The notes beneath the pieces were generated by a model that was not told the origin of the DNA, ran no database searches, and was given only the letters and a program-made list of their open reading frames with translations. A stretch of DNA of 26,474 bases from PVC group bacterium (ex Bugula neritina AB1) (GTDB lineage Bacteria; GCA-001730085), in assembly GCA_001730085.1 (NCBI GenBank), contig MDLB01000088.1:1-26474 (forward strand), in the 5' to 3' direction. This document shows positions 26,215-26,474 of the stretch, piece after piece; the stretch's first letter is position 1, and each line of letters opens with the position of its first letter. The translations under genes were made by a program, and so were the position numbers.

Positions 26215-26241
26215 TTCACTTTTTTATCAAAAAAATATAAT
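26215..26241 (+). promoter_or_regulatory. possible promoter pointing into the mobile element
   Basis: A perfect TATAAT (26236-26241) has TTCACT 15 bp upstream; spacing and -35 are poor. An AGAGG (26246-26250) and an ATG (26266) follow, but 15 bases separate them. It may mark the 5' end of a gene cut by the insertion. Confidence 0.3.
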
Positions 26242-26296
26242 TCATAGAGGATTTACCGGTATCATATGTTTGACATGTGGGAAGCATTTAAATGAA

Positions 26297-26339
26297 TTGA
26301 CATCCTCACCTACCTAAAGGAAGGTGATTCCTAGATTTA
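26297..26339 (-). mobile_element. right end of an IS200/IS605-type element
   Basis: Just after the tnpB stop on the minus strand, CACCT-T-CCT pairs with AGG-T-AGGTG (26307-26326) to form the sub-terminal hairpin typical of these elements, followed by GAGGATGTCAA. The TCAA (26300-26297) is a plausible right cleavage site by comparison with IS608. The left end lies outside the window. Confidence 0.7.
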
Positions 26340-26474
26340 CTAAGCTATTTTTTTAGCAACTAGGGGTTCTTGCTTCATAGAAATTCCTAACGGATTTTCT
26401 CCACAAGCTAACAAGGCATGCCCTGCCTCTAAGATATTACGCCCCGCATTACGGTCAGCGTTTGCACTGTAGCC
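26340..26474 (-). CDS. tnpB: TnpB (IS200/IS605 OrfB) C-terminal end, partial
   Basis: The last 44 codons and the TAG stop are visible; the rest lies beyond the window. The segment [20 protein letters not shown] is the hallmark C-terminus of TnpB: the ADRNA block contains the third RuvC-type catalytic Asp, followed by the conserved Asn-Ile. TnpB proteins are RNA-guided nucleases whose guide RNA (omegaRNA) derives from the gene's 3' end and the element's right end, which here lies at 26297-26339. Whether the full gene is intact cannot be judged. A TnpA partner is not seen. Confidence 0.9.
   Translation of the reverse strand, partial: GYSANADRNAGRNILEAGHALLACGENPLGISMKQEPLVAKKIA

Larger units (their letters stand above)
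25776..26296. other. very AT-rich region between tsaD and the IS200/IS605-type end
   Basis: No supported complete gene is present. It holds a plus-strand hairpin (26027-26064), a TATAAT-containing promoter-like sequence (26215-26241) and a short ATG frame (MFDMWEAFK, 26266-26295) that stops at the element border. The rest (about 25800-26020 and 26070-26200) is low-complexity AT-rich DNA in which I see nothing. Confidence 0.5.

Overview
The window is AT-rich bacterial DNA. Almost all recognisable genes lie on the minus strand: pcrA-type helicase, an AmaP/Asp23-family membrane protein, accC, accB, aroQ, purA, groEL, groES, coaX, nadC, a 5-formyltetrahydrofolate cyclo-ligase gene, an rluD-type pseudouridine synthase, lgt, lspA, ileS and tsaD. 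Mixed with this housekeeping set are two accessory genes with secretion-type N-termini, long gene-poor stretches, interspersed repeats and the end of an IS200/IS605-type element. Together with the low GC content this suggests a host-associated, probably intracellular bacterium. The AmaP-like gene beside acc genes and the CIRCE operator argue against a typical gamma-proteobacterium. An Elusimicrobiota/Endomicrobia-like organism is my tentative guess and is unproven.

Layout. 1-1516: a divergent protein-kinase-like gene on the plus strand, flanked by two identical 77-bp direct repeats. 1517-2269: gene-poor, with one doubtful small membrane ORF. 2270-8446: a compact minus-strand operon purA-aroQ-accB-accC-amaP-pcrA with overlapping or nearly touching genes (adenylate synthesis, shikimate pathway, first step of fatty-acid synthesis, DNA repair). 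8447-9210: gene-poor, with a palindrome and the likely groESL terminator. 9211-11175: groES-groEL. Their probable promoter and CIRCE operator sit about 490 bp upstream, directly after coaX, and the long leader between holds two copies of a dispersed hairpin repeat. 11748-14051: folate cyclo-ligase-nadC-coaX (cofactor genes). 14052-14799: gene-poor. 14800-19467: a 1555-codon gene for a signal-peptide-bearing protein with four membrane segments, an EPIYA motif, a second YAEI site and a near-perfect 75-bp tandem repeat. 19626-24589: ileS-lspA-lgt-rluD (Ile-tRNA charging, lipoprotein maturation, rRNA modification). 24762-25775: tsaD. 25776-26474: AT-rich flank, a possible interrupted gene start, and the 3' end of a tnpB gene with its right-end hairpin.

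The most interesting points are the EPIYA protein, which together with the kinase gives two candidate host-directed proteins in one window; the direct-repeat-flanked kinase cassette; a family of intergenic hairpins with a conserved TATTTTGC-type loop and changing stems; and the displaced CIRCE promoter of groESL. All functional statements come from reading motifs by eye; no database search was run.
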